A stretch of DNA of 64,000 nt from Hoskinsella mucinilytica (GTDB lineage Bacteria > Bacillota_I > Bacilli_A > Erysipelotrichales > Erysipelotrichaceae). The notes under the pieces were generated by a model. The model ran no database searches. It worked only from the letters and a program-made list of their open reading frames with translations, and was not told the origin of the DNA. This document shows positions 43,823-55,230 of the stretch, in pieces (position 1 is the stretch's first letter; each line of letters begins with the position of its first letter). Both the position numbers and the translations under genes were made by a program. Where the stretch lies: positions 1 to 64,000 of the forward strand of contig NZ_JBEQZJ010000017.1 in NCBI RefSeq assembly GCF_045223415.1, given 5' to 3'.

Positions 43823-44776
43823 TTAACGCTCTTGGTACTTCATTCTTTTTTTTATTTTATTCTGTAACAAAAGATTAACATCTTTTGCAGTATTTGGTCT
43901 TTCATCCAATACCTCATATTTTTCACTTAGGTGATACATAATTTTCTTTGTTGTATCGTGACCTGCCTTATCGTTATCTAAATGAAGATGCAGTTCTTTG
44001 ATTTGAGGATTTCTTTTTAAGAAAGATTTTAATGCGATTGGTATCATAGATTCTTCTAGGTTTTTATCCTTTAACAATGTAGATGCTCCCGAAATTGCAA
44101 GATAGTTTTCTGATTTGTAATCCCTATGTGCCTGCTTCAATAATGTCATATAGGATAGTAAGTCTATTGCTGATTCAAAAACGTGTAGGGAATCATTGTT
44201 TTCATTTACAAGTGAGAAACCATAGCTTTTATCACTTCCCCACACATCTTTTTTCATATCACCAGTTAATGATCTTTTGCAAGCAAAGCGAGGATAATGA
44301 TGCTCGTCATATCCTACAAAGACAATGCAATGCTCTTTTGATTCCTGATAAAACAATCGCTGTCCATGGCAGTATTCCACGATGGTTCTATCAATGCAAC
44401 GTTCATTTGTTAAATAAGCAATTGCATCATTATCATTCTCTGCAGGATAAGGCAAACGAAATTTTTTGGTTTGTCTTTCTCTTTGATTATGTTGTAAAGG
44501 CTCTTTTAAATCTATTAGACTTTTGATATGCATAGCCGCATCACGAAAACTCATATTTTCAATCTTAATCAAAAAATCAAGTGCAGTCTTCCCTCCAATC
44601 CCTGATGACCAATGCATCCATAATCCATGCGACATATGCAGTGATGTATGCGACTTTGTTGTGTAATCCACATGTCCATTTTTTACTAGATCCTGTGGTT
44701 CATAGTTTTTAAAGTAAGTCAGTAAATCTAATTCTCTTATCCTTTTCATATCACTTTCGGGTATCTTCTTGCTCAT
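43823..44776 (-). CDS. DUF3991/Toprim domain protein
   Basis: 317 residues from MSKKIPES. A primase-like zinc-free N-terminal region (GLWMHWSSGIGGKTALDFLIKIENMSFRDAAMHI) precedes DUF3991 and a Toprim domain with the acidic sites in LHVFESAIDLLSY and LHLHLDNDKAGHD. Such proteins may prime the complementary strand after transfer. AGAGGTG precedes the ATG. Confidence 0.82.
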   Translation of the reverse strand: MSKKIPESDMKRIRELDLLTYFKNYEPQDLVKNGHVDYTTKSHTSLHMSHGLWMHWSSGIGGKTALDFLIKIENMSFRDAAMHIKSLIDLKEPLQHNQRERQTKKFRLPYPAENDNDAIAYLTNERCIDRTIVEYCHGQRLFYQESKEHCIVFVGYDEHHYPRFACKRSLTGDMKKDVWGSDKSYGFSLVNENNDSLHVFESAIDLLSYMTLLKQAHRDYKSENYLAISGASTLLKDKNLEESMIPIALKSFLKRNPQIKELHLHLDNDKAGHDTTKKIMYHLSEKYEVLDERPNTAKDVNLLLQNKIKKRMKYQER

Positions 44777-44797
44777 ATTAGCACCTCTTTTCATAAC

Positions 44798-44825
44798 AAA
44801 AAGGACTCCAATACTATGAAGCCCT
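44798..44825 (-). terminator. Terminator after the giant helicase gene
   Basis: AGGGCTTC and GGAGTCCT pair (with two G-U pairs) around an 8-base loop, followed by five T. It separates exon 2 of the helicase gene from the Toprim gene. Confidence 0.6.
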
Positions 44826-44841
44826 CAATATTTTACTTTGA

Positions 44842-45660
44842 TTAACGTATCCTTTCATTACGTTTTTCTATACTGTCATCCGGCTCATCATCAACAAAGA
44901 CAGTGCTAGGATCATTCTTATTCCCTATATCCAATTCCTTGTTTAATTCTGATAGTCTTTTCGTTTTTTCTTTTAATTCCTCCTCTTTTTCAAAAGGACG
45001 ATCGATTTCCTCTTTTGCATTTCCTAACTGTTTTTTCACATCTTCAAGTAGTGCTTCTTCTGTTTTTAGCTTATCAGGATAGGAATTCAAAAGATTATCA
45101 ATACGTTTCAGATTTCCATAAACATCATTACCTAATTCAACGGCATAGGATGCTTGCTTCCTCAGTGTTAATATAAAAATCGTATTGAAAGCATCATAGG
45201 AAAGAAGCATTTGGAATCCTCGATATTCTCCTATCATTCTCTGTTCCGTTGACTCCATTTTTTTGCACATCAATAACAGAGCATTACCTGCCTGCTCCTT
45301 TTCATCATAATGAATACTGTTAATTGTCATCCCAGAAAATTCTTCAACTGGTTTAAGTGTGACTATATCATTTTTAAGAGCGCTTATATTTTCTTCCAAT
45401 ACAGATATTTTTTGAGGATAGTACTCCATGATTCTATCTTCTAAATCATAGCGTTCTGAGAGGTAATTAGCCTTCGCCATTTTCAGCTTACTGACCTGTA
45501 TATCCAGATCCATCTTCTCTTTTATCTTAGGATTGCCACTGGCCAATGCTTTGATTTCTGCATAGGAAAGAGTCGCATCATCAATATCCTCGGCAGATCG
45601 TACTGGACTTTTTGATGTCATAATCTGTGAAATAAACTTTTGTTTGCCCTCAACAAGCTG
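44842..45660 (-). CDS. Exon 2 (C-terminus) of the giant methyltransferase/SNF2 helicase gene
   Basis: The last 272 codons of the gene at 47987-55219, separated from it by the group II intron. Reading begins QLVEGKQKFISQIMTSKSPVRS, which directly continues the helicase C-terminal TFDAYLY across the splice site. It then runs through a coiled-coil tail to KRNERIR. Length is 819 bases, an exact number of codons. Without splicing only a 259-residue fragment from MTSKSP could be made, and it has no good ribosome site. Confidence 0.85.
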   Translation of the reverse strand, partial: QLVEGKQKFISQIMTSKSPVRSAEDIDDATLSYAEIKALASGNPKIKEKMDLDIQVSKLKMAKANYLSERYDLEDRIMEYYPQKISVLEENISALKNDIVTLKPVEEFSGMTINSIHYDEKEQAGNALLLMCKKMESTEQRMIGEYRGFQMLLSYDAFNTIFILTLRKQASYAVELGNDVYGNLKRIDNLLNSYPDKLKTEEALLEDVKKQLGNAKEEIDRPFEKEEELKEKTKRLSELNKELDIGNKNDPSTVFVDDEPDDSIEKRNERIR

Positions 45661-47986
45661 GTCGGGTAAGAAAGCAACATTACTGTTGCTCCCTCCCCAA
45701 AGAACCGTACGTGAGAGTTTCCCCTCATACGGCTCAAGCTTTTATAAGGTCTTATCTTTTTTAAAGACCCGGCTCAATTCTTCCAAGGTGTTCTCAAACA
45801 ATAAGGGTGTACTAAATAACTATTTTTATCAACTTTTCTAATTCTAAAATCAGTTTTTATAGTAATTCTATTTTGACAAACTGCACAACATCCTTTTTGT
45901 TCATTCCACATTTTTATCAATTTCTTTCTTCCTTTTAGATTATTTCTCATTCTACGTTCTTCACGTTCTACAAAATAATCTTGCCATTTTTCATCAAAAG
46001 GGTTGGCTTCTGATATTACTTTTGTATGCCTTCTAATATCAGTATCAGTTGCATACACTAATCGGATGTATTCATCCTTTGAACCTTTAATAGGTACACT
46101 AAATGTCCATTTTCGGTTTCCTACATCATTAAAATATCTTTCTTTTGTCCATTTAGCCCCTTTATTTGGGTGTCTTCTTCTGCACCATTTCCATAGTGCT
46201 TTCCAAATTTCATAGTCCAACTTTTCAAACATTTCAGTAGAAACATTATATTTATGATAATTTACCCAACCTCTAATAACTGGATTAAGTTTATTAATTA
46301 AATATTCTTGTTTCATTGACGGATTATGTTTGATAATATCTCTAATTTTATTAATAATTGCTTTATAATTACTTTTTGATGGTTTTATCAATAGTTTGTT
46401 TTTATACATTCGTATATTACAACCTAAGAAATCAAATCCATCATCAATATGTGTAATCAAAGTCTTTTCTTTAGAAAGTTCTAAACCTCTTTCTTCTAAA
46501 AACTTCTCTATAATCGGTTTAACTCCGTTTTCCAAAATTTCTTTGCTTTCACCAGTAACTATGAAGTCATCGCAATAGCGAATAAAGTTAACTTTTGGAA
46601 AGTAGGCTTTACCATTTACATATTTTTTATGGTATTTTTCTCTGATTGCTGTTTCTAAACCATCTAGCACCATATTACAAATTGTTGGAGAAATTGCAGA
46701 GCCTTGAGGACATCCGCTGTTAGTTGGAAATAGCTGATTTGTTTCGATAAATCCACATTTTAGCCATTTGTTTAATAGTGTTTTGTCCATTGGAATATTT
46801 TCCAATATCCATTTATGGCTGATATTATCAAAACAACCTTTAATATCTCCCTCCAATATCCATTTTGGTGATTTTCTCTTATTTAAACTTGTAAAGCATT
46901 GCTCAATCGCATCTTGTGTGCATCTTTTTGCTCTAAATCCATATGAATTAGGGTCTGCAGTACATTCAGCAATTGGTTCAAGTGCAAACTTATAGAGTGT
47001 TTGCATTGCTCTATCCGTCATGGTTGGCATACTCAATGGTCTTTTCTTTCCATTTTTCTTTGGAATATAGACACGTCTTAATGGCTGAGGATTGTATCCT
47101 CTTTTTTGAAGTTTTGAAATTGCTTCAAATTTGGACTTTGGTGTAAGCCAGAGTTCTCCGTCTACACCAGGTGTCTTTTTACCTTGGTTTTCTGTTACTT
47201 TTTTAACTGCTAATGCTTTAGCATAAAAAGAATTTGTTAGTAGATATTGCAAAGATTTTACTTTGTTATATCTACCTTCATTTTGAGCCTTCACAATACG
47301 CATTTGTAGTTTCTTAACGTAAGATTTGGCTTTTTGCCAATCAATTTGGCTCCAACGCAAATCTGCGTCAGGAGTCGCACACATTTTACTGTTCATTTGC
47401 ATTTCTCCTTTCAGTAAATCTAAAAATTTTCTTGTGAATAAAAACTTAATGGAAGTCTGCCCACTTTCGTGTAGAATGATGTTTCAATTCTTATCCATCA
47501 CATTATATGATGGCATTCGCTTTTTCCATTTTCCTTTACCCACAATATCATCGGTATTCCTTACGGTTTACTTGCCCTAATGGGCGATATTATGGGCTTA
47601 CCCTGTTCCACTTAATTAACAATATGATAGGTTAGGTTCCACCTCTCCGCCGGTAGTCATCATGTCCGTGTAACCCCACTATACAAAGGGTTATCCGACT
47701 ACACACCTTTTGGTTCAGGCTTATCAGCAACTTTAGCCTGTTCGCCTTAACGACGTTTATCAGTGATTCATTTTCATTAACCATACTATCTAACCTGCTC
47801 CCTAACCGCTTTGTTGCTAGCAGTAACGGACATTCCTCACGGTTTGTCCTTAAGGGCTACATTTTCATATCAGCTTACCACAAAACCGTTACCAGTTATG
47901 CAGTTGATATTAGGCTCAGCCAACGGAATGACTGGTTTAGTCGAGATAGCTCGCTAAACAATTAATTAAGCGACTTCAGGTCGCAC
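45661..47986 (-). mobile_element. Group II intron inserted in the giant helicase gene
   Basis: A 2326-base element. The 5' end reads GTGCG (47986-47982), the group II consensus. Domain V is a 34-base hairpin at 45735-45702 (GAGCCGTATGAGGG...ACGTACGGTTC), and a domain VI-like hairpin follows. The 3' end is CCCGAC, ending in AC. An RT/maturase gene lies inside. Joining the flanks gives ...TATTTGTAT then CAGCTTGTTGAG, in frame, so precise splicing restores the host gene. Exon-binding loops were not identified with certainty. Confidence 0.92.
45774..47402 (-). CDS. ltrA: Group II intron reverse transcriptase/maturase
   Basis: 542 residues. The RT domain has motif 5 as RYCDDFIVTGES (YCDD rather than the common YADD), with SAISPTICNMVLDGLE and FLGCNIR. 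The maturase (X) region contains IRGWVNYHKYNVS. The C-terminus has part of an HNH-type endonuclease (GCCAVCQNRI and VHPYCLRTPW), short compared with LtrA. It aids splicing and retrohoming. Confidence 0.93.
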   Translation of the reverse strand: MQMNSKMCATPDADLRWSQIDWQKAKSYVKKLQMRIVKAQNEGRYNKVKSLQYLLTNSFYAKALAVKKVTENQGKKTPGVDGELWLTPKSKFEAISKLQKRGYNPQPLRRVYIPKKNGKKRPLSMPTMTDRAMQTLYKFALEPIAECTADPNSYGFRAKRCTQDAIEQCFTSLNKRKSPKWILEGDIKGCFDNISHKWILENIPMDKTLLNKWLKCGFIETNQLFPTNSGCPQGSAISPTICNMVLDGLETAIREKYHKKYVNGKAYFPKVNFIRYCDDFIVTGESKEILENGVKPIIEKFLEERGLELSKEKTLITHIDDGFDFLGCNIRMYKNKLLIKPSKSNYKAIINKIRDIIKHNPSMKQEYLINKLNPVIRGWVNYHKYNVSTEMFEKLDYEIWKALWKWCRRRHPNKGAKWTKERYFNDVGNRKWTFSVPIKGSKDEYIRLVYATDTDIRRHTKVISEANPFDEKWQDYFVEREERRMRNNLKGRKKLIKMWNEQKGCCAVCQNRITIKTDFRIRKVDKNSYLVHPYCLRTPWKN

Positions 47987-50900
47987 ATACAAATAAGCAT
48001 CAAATGTTTGCTCCGTGACATAGCGATAGATGTAGACATCACTGTTGGTATTGCCTTGCCGAACGATTCTACCGCCTCGTTGTTCCAGATCCGAAGGACG
48101 CCACGGACAATCAAGATCATGCGATGCAATCAACAGATCCTGCACATTTGTTCCGGCTCCCATTTTTTGAGTAGATCCCAGCAGGATACGAATACTTCCA
48201 GTACGTACCTTCGCAAATAATTCTTTTTTAGCTGCATCAGTTTCTGCGTCATGGATATAAGCAATCTCATCTGCTGGCACACCACTTCGTATCAGTTTTT
48301 CAACAATATCATCATACACATTCGTAAATAACAGTTCATTACCTGCTTCTATTTGTTCTTTTACATAGGACGATTTCTTGTGTGGAGTTGACATGTCACA
48401 AAAGATCAATTGTGTAGATTTTTTATCCGCTGTTTCTTTATAAATGGACAACACTTTCTGAATACAAACATTGACCTTACTAGTTTCAAAATCCTCCAGT
48501 CTATCATCAATCAGACGTTGATCTAATGCCAACTTTCTTCCGTCGTTCGTAATTTTTAACATGTTGTCAATGCGTGGATCTTCTCCACCTCTTACTTTCT
48601 CAGCACGCTTTGCAAGTGATTCTACGATGCTTTTCTGCATCTCACTAGGTTTTACCGCTATCGTTTCATAATGCGCTGTAGGCGTAGGCAAATTCAGCAT
48701 ATCCGCTGTTTTAATGTCCGCTACTTCCTTGAATACAGAGATAAGTTCCGGCAAGTTATAAAAACGAGAAAATCTAGTTTTCATACGGTATCCTGTTCCC
48801 TCCGGTGCCAGTTCAATTGCGGATACTGTTTCTCCAAATGTTGATGCCCATGCGTCAAAATTCTCAAGTCCTTGTTCTTCTAATAAAGAATATTGCAGAT
48901 AACGCTGTATCGTATACATTTCCGTCATTGAATTGCTGATCGGTGTACCAGTCGCAAAGGTAATACCTTTTCCTCCTGTGATCTCATCCAGATACTGACA
49001 TTTCATAAATAGATCAGATGATTTTTGCGCATCGGTCTGTGACAATCCAGCAACATTGCGCATCTTTGTATACAAAAATAGATTCTTAAAGTTATGACTT
49101 TCATCAACAAACAGATGGTCGACTCCAAGTTCTTCAAATGTGATCACATCGTCTTTTCGTTCATCATCATTCAATTTTTCCAAACGTTTTGCTAGATTCT
49201 TCTTCGTTTTTTCCAACTGTTTTACGGTAAATCTTGGTGCATCCTCATCTTTTAGCTGTTGTATACCATCTATGATCGTATCTAACTGTTTCTCCAAGGA
49301 TTTCTTTTGACGCTGTGCAGACAATGGTATCTTCCCAAATGTACTATGCCCCATGATGATGGCATCATAATCGCCGGTTGCGATCCTTGAACAAAATTTT
49401 TTACGTTTATTCTTTTCAAAATCTTGCTTTCTTGCGACAAGAATATTCGCCGCCGGATAAAGCCTTAAAAAATCAGAACCCCATTGCTCCACGAGATGAT
49501 TCGGCACCACAAAGAGCGATTTTTGTGCCAAACCAAGACGTTTCAATTCCATACAGATAGCAATCATTTCAAACGTTTTACCGGCTCCTACGACGTGGGC
49601 AAGTAAAGAATTACCACCATAAAGTCCTCGAGCTACCGCATCTCTTTGATTACTTCTCAATGTTATTTCTGTATTCATTCCGGGAAAGGCCAAATGATCT
49701 CCATTATAGTATCTTGGTCTTATAGAATTAAACTTCTCATTATATAACTTGGTTAAACGTTCTCGTCTATCAAAGTCCTTCCAAATCCAGCTCTGAAATG
49801 TCTCTTTGATACTGTCCTGTTTCTGCTGGGCGATCATTGTTTCTTTTTTATTCAGTACAGCCTTTTTTCTTCCTTCTTCGTCATATTCATAATCAAAGAT
49901 CTTTGTGCTTTTCAAGTTTAAACAATCCTCAATCAGACGATAAGCATTTGCTCGATGTGTTCCATAAGTCTTTTCAGCCTTGATATTGTTTCTATCTCTT
50001 GTTTTATTTGAGATGCTCCAAGAGCTATCGATCTTATTGTAGGAAACATGAATGTTATTCTTAGCATAAAATGACATAGACAAGGTTTCATGCATGAATG
50101 CATCATAATCTGTGCTGGGTATCCATGTTGCACCAATACGTACATCAATCTCTGATGCGCTTAATTCTGTCGGCATAGCCTGTTTTAACGCTTCTACATG
50201 GTATTCATATTGCGGATCAAGTTTTGCTGACAACTCTGCAACACGCAGCTTATTCCTGATATTTCCACTCAAATATTCATCTGTTGTTACATAAACATCC
50301 TCACGATCCGGCTCTGTAGCATTCGGTATTTTATAAATGACTCCATGTAGATCACTCAGTATCTTTTCTTTATCAAAGCCGGTAAGCGATGCCATATAAT
50401 CAAGGTCAACTTTGGCTTTTTCCGATAAAGACAATAATAGCGCCTCATTGGATGTTTCTGTCTTTTCTATAACAACCTTTTTCCCAATCGTCCGCTCATA
50501 AAAGATGTCTGCCTTGCTTTTTAACGTTCCATCTTCATTCAAGTTTTCTAAGGAACAAAGAAGGTAATAGGAATCATCATCACGAAAAGCCATGCTATTT
50601 CCACGGCTATTGATCAGACCATACGATTTTGTGAAATCATCATACAGCTTATTAAGTTCATCCTGCTGCTTATGAATGACTTCATCAGGGTAATCTTCTT
50701 TTTCATATTCAATCAGTTGTCGTATACAATTTCTAATATCTATCAATCCAGTAATACGGTTCATAGCGGTTTTAGATAACTCTAATTTCGTCATGATACT
50801 GTTTTCTCGATAATAGACATCACCATCCTTCATCGTATAACTAAAATTACGGACAGTGGGATCTGCCGGTATCGTCACGATGTCTTCTGGTTCACTGTCT

Positions 50901-53900
50901 AGTTCCTCAGGTACGATTGCTCTTTCATCAATCTGTCCATGTATATGGCGAATTGCATTCTGCAACGATTCCTTTAATGGAACATCTTCATAAGGCACAA
51001 CCGTCATATCCTCACGTCCATACATGGCTTTGGTCATCTCTACATGACCTAAGACCATTTCCGGATGTTGAACAAAATAATTGTTCATGATAAATCCATT
51101 CTCATCTTTAACCGTATATATCCATTCACTGTCTTTTACGATAGGCGTATCTCGCTTCTGTAAGAACAGAATATCGCTGACCGTCTTTGTATTGGCGCTA
51201 TCCTTAAAAGCAGTATTGGGTAATCGAATCGCACCTAACAATTCAGCACGCTGATTGATATATTCACGAACGCTGCCATTTTGTTTATCCATCGTATAAC
51301 GGGAAGTTACAAAGGCAATGATTCCTCCCGGCCGAACCTTATCTAATGTCTTAGCAAAGAAATAATCGTGAATGTTATAGTTCAGCTTATCGTAGCGTTT
51401 ATCTGATACTTTGAATTGTCCAAAAGGAATATTTCCAATAGCAACATCAAAAAAGCTATCAGGAAGTTTTGTTTTTTCATATCCTTCTACTGTGATAGTT
51501 TCTTTCTGATAGAGCTGTTTAGCGATCCTTCCAGTAATTGAGTCTAGTTCAACACCATATAGTTTTGACTCGCTCATACTTTCCGGCAACATCCCCAAGA
51601 AGTTTCCAATACCACAGGATGGTTCCAAGATATTCCCTCTACGAAATCCTAAGTTATCCAGTACCTGATACATACTTTCGATCACAATAGGAGAAGTGTA
51701 AAAAGCGGATAGTGTAGATTCTCTCGCACTTCGATATTCATCCTCATTTAATAAAGACTTTAATTCTTTATATTCATCAGACCAGTTGCTTTTGCTTTCA
51801 TCAAATACCTCTGACAAGCCACCCCATCCTACATATCGTGCAAGGATTTCTTGATCTTCTGCAGTAGCTGATCGGTTTTCTTTTTCCAAAGAAAAAAGCA
51901 GTCGAATGGCTGCTACATTATTTCTATAACGCTCTTTAGGTGTTCCGGCACCTAATTGATCATTGTGAATTCGATAATCAATTTTAGTTTGTGTTACTAC
52001 TGGAGGTTCACTATTTGTTATTTCAACACCATATCGTTTGGCTATTTCTTTAAAATGGTCTAAAACATCATCAGATATAACAGTCGACGTTCCATCATGT
52101 TCATAGACGATTGCTTCATTCAGCATAAAATCATAAAGTTCTTTACCTGCCCATACATTGTCATCATCGTCATGGACGAGGATCATATCTTTTTCATCAT
52201 CCCATACAACATACATATCATCCATTTTTAATCGATTTGTGATGTTATTCAATGTGCTGATTTCATCTTCTATTTGGAGTTCCTTTGATCGTACTATACC
52301 GGTTTTTTCTTTCTTAAGCTGTGATGAATTATCATAGCCTTTTGAAATATCCTGATAGGTACGGTCAAGAATATCATCGATCATGAGCTTTTTGAATGTT
52401 TCATCTCTCATATAAAGGGAGTAGAGATCCGGATCATCCTTATTCATCGATGATATGATAGGAAATAGGCTCTCTCTGATCATTTGTGCGGCTTCTTCGA
52501 TAGACGTATCTCTATCACGCAAAACCGGATATAGCGCACTATCTTTGATCTTGTCTACCAAAACGGGCATATATTTTTGGTATACTTTTTCAGTATCTAA
52601 AGTCGTCGTTTCATGAACATCATCGTTTTTCTCAGAAGGTACTTCTACAAGTAGGTTATCATTTAACGGATTCTCCTTTAATACCTGTAGCAGTTGTTCC
52701 TTAGAGAAATTTTCGATAAAAAGAGGGAATTCCTTATCCTGCAATACAACAGGATCACCATCCTCAATGATTACATAATCGGTTGCGCCAACATGTACAG
52801 TATCTCCAACATACCATTGATAAACCTTGATCGTATTTATTGGTTGTTCCTCATCAGATGTTTCCACAATACCTAATTCTTTTTCCTTTTGTTTACGCTC
52901 ATATTCTAATTGACGTTCCATCCGTCTTTGTAGAAAGACCGGGTATTGTTCTTTTTCCGCAGGGCTGAGATAGCGTTCTGCGGCTATCAGTTCACCAATT
53001 CTTTTGCTGACTTGATTCCATTTCAGTAAAACGCTGATTTCTTCGCTGCCGATGATTCCTCGAGAAATTTTTATGCCCTTGGCGTCGTGCCACTCATCTA
53101 TCCAACCTACGGCTGGATAAGCACCACCGATACCATATTCTTCTTTCAGAAATGCAATATTCTTCTTTGAATCCTCGTGCTTTGAGAATTGCTGATAGAT
53201 ACGATATTTACCTTCTTCCATACCACTTCCTCTGGTGAGGATACGATCAACTTCTTCCTGTGAAAAATAGATGCCATTTTTAAGCGACATCTCATTCTCA
53301 TAAACCGCAGTCAATTGTTCTTCTGCTGTTGGAATTTGAATATCCGTTGCATAGTATCTGGACAAGATCATTGCATCTATTTCCTGCGCTACTCGCCACC
53401 ATGCAAATTCAGAAGATACTACTTTATTTTCATATGCTCCTAAATATAAAAGAAGATGATCATCATGTTTTTCAAAGCCCATGCGTACTCCATCTTCTTC
53501 AAATTCGTAGTATTTATCAGGATATATAGATTTCACATATTCGATTCGTTTGTCTTTGTTTTCTTCCTGCTTAAAAAAACTGATGATTTCTCCGGCCGTA
53601 GCATCTAATTCGGTTTTGTAGGAGAGTATCTGCTTTTCGATAATCTGATTGATCTTTTTTTCTGCATATGCTCTTTGAATATTTGTCATTTTTTCCCATG
53701 GAGATTGCAGATATTCTTCTTTTTCAATCAGTTTCGCAATTTCCTGTTGGACATCATCAAAAGATAATGAGGACTTCGTCTCTGGCTTTTGCCAGTTCCC
53801 TGACCAGACATCTAATCTACCATTGATTTTTTTGTAACCTACATAGGAATAATCATAGTCTTCAGGTTTACGATACATCATGATCAATGTATCATCGTAT

Positions 53901-55219
53901 GCCTCTTTTATATAATTTGTTCTATCCACATCATCCGTATGACTTTTGAAATAAGCAATAATATCTTCTTTAGAATGCTTCAGCTTATCTGCGCCACGTA
54001 AAACGATAGACAGATCTTCCATAGAAAAAGGCGGTGTAGTTGGTTCCTTTTCAACCTCAACATCGCCTAAATCCAAATCTAGCTGTAAACGATCTCCTTG
54101 AGAACGATTTCCTCTGCGCTCGCTTTCAGATTGTTCATGAAGCCCACCCAAGCTATCATATCCTGTTCTTTGTCCGGAGCGGGTGTTTCCTCCAACAGCT
54201 GACTCATCAGGACTTCCATTCTCTGATATGCCTGATCTGAAATCTCCTTCAAGTGGTTCTGCAGTTCGTTGTTTGCTCTCAGTGAGAACAGGTGTCCCGG
54301 CTGATTGGCTTTCAGGTATTCCAGCCTCAACCTTGCGTATCGGCTGTTCAGGACTGGTTTCGCTTCTTTGATATTCGGCATCTGGTAATCGTCTATCTGA
54401 CTGTATGTGATCTCTTGCATTTAAATCGCTCCCTTCTTTTTCTCTATTCTGCTCTATATTCTTATTTTCTGCAAATGTGCGAATCATGATTTCCCGTGCT
54501 TTGTTGGATATGTCCTTAAATGCTTCACGGCTTAGATCACAATTTGTGACACCAAGTTGACCGATCACATCTAAAGTATCAAACAAAGCAATCGATGAAA
54601 AGTCATCTGAGGCAAGGTATTTCATTGGATCAATACCACAGCGATTCATCAACATGTAAGCTAAAGAATATTCAACCAATGTCTTGAATTCATGATTGAT
54701 TTCAAAGGCATCCAGTTCTGATAGAGCGCTTCCCTGAGAATATTTTATAAGTGGTTTTGCGTAATCTTGATAATTATCCTCAGCTATCATCGTAGCAAGT
54801 TCTTTTAATACATCACCTAAATCATCGCTTTCATTGGTTTCAAACTTATCATTGAGCATTTCAATGATTTCAGCATGATCCTGCTCTTGGATGTTCCAAA
54901 GTTTTAAAGGACGATGGAGTGGGCTACCAGTATCTGCAATATCAAATACATAGCGTAGAGAATAACCGTTATCAGCCAGCAATGCAATGCCTTTAGAGCC
55001 TCTACGAATATACCGATACATCTTATCATTCCAATCATCAAACGCTGCACAGGCGGTTGCATCTGGTCTTTGAGCATAGATCAGTATTTGATCCTCAAAG
55101 CTATATTTATAATGCCATGAGGCAGTATTTAAAAAGGAAATCCAATTTGCCGGAGAAGAGGTAATCTTAAATGACTGCTCCTTCCAGATTTCATGGACTT
55201 CCTTATAGGTTCTTGCCAT
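47987..55219 (-). CDS. Exon 1 of giant N6-methyltransferase/SNF2-helicase protein (LtrC-like)
   Basis: 2411 codons; with exon 2 the protein has 2683 residues. An ArdC/LtrC-like N-terminus (SPANWISFLNTASWHYKYSFEDQILIYAQRP) is followed by a low-complexity linker (residues ~267-390), acidic regions, an N6-adenine methyltransferase-like domain (ILEPSCGIGNF, then GNIPFGQF where NPPY/F is expected), and an SNF2 helicase: VGAGKTFEMIA, VDESHNFKN, GTPISNSMTEMY, RGGRIVRQGN. It is the large DNA-processing protein common to this ICE type, possibly active in anti-restriction. Without splicing the frame ends 7 codons into the intron. Confidence 0.88.
54079..54420 (-). CDS. tnpV: TnpV-like protein encoded inside the giant helicase gene in another frame
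   Basis: 113 residues. The C-terminal WVGFMNNLKASAEEIVLKEIVYS and the central ARLRLEYLKANQPGHLFSLR match the TnpV family pattern as I know it. AGGGAG lies 8 bases before the ATG. The gene lies wholly within exon 1, same strand, in a different reading frame; the host protein is low-complexity over just this stretch (residues ~267-380). TnpV's function is not established. Confidence 0.72.
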   Translation of the reverse strand: MQEITYSQIDDYQMPNIKEAKPVLNSRYARLRLEYLKANQPGHLFSLRANNELQNHLKEISDQAYQRMEVLMSQLLEETPAPDKEQDMIAWVGFMNNLKASAEEIVLKEIVYS

Positions 55220-55230
55220 TTGCTATCCTC

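Noticed and set aside
44842..45621. Independent 259-residue gene starting at MTSKSPVRS
   Set aside because: It continues the helicase gene across the group II intron, lacks its own ribosome site, and the frame is open upstream to the exact splice site at 45660.
47966..47986. Seven extra codons at the end of the giant helicase frame
   Set aside because: They translate the first bases of the group II intron (GTGCG start), not protein-coding sequence of the host gene.
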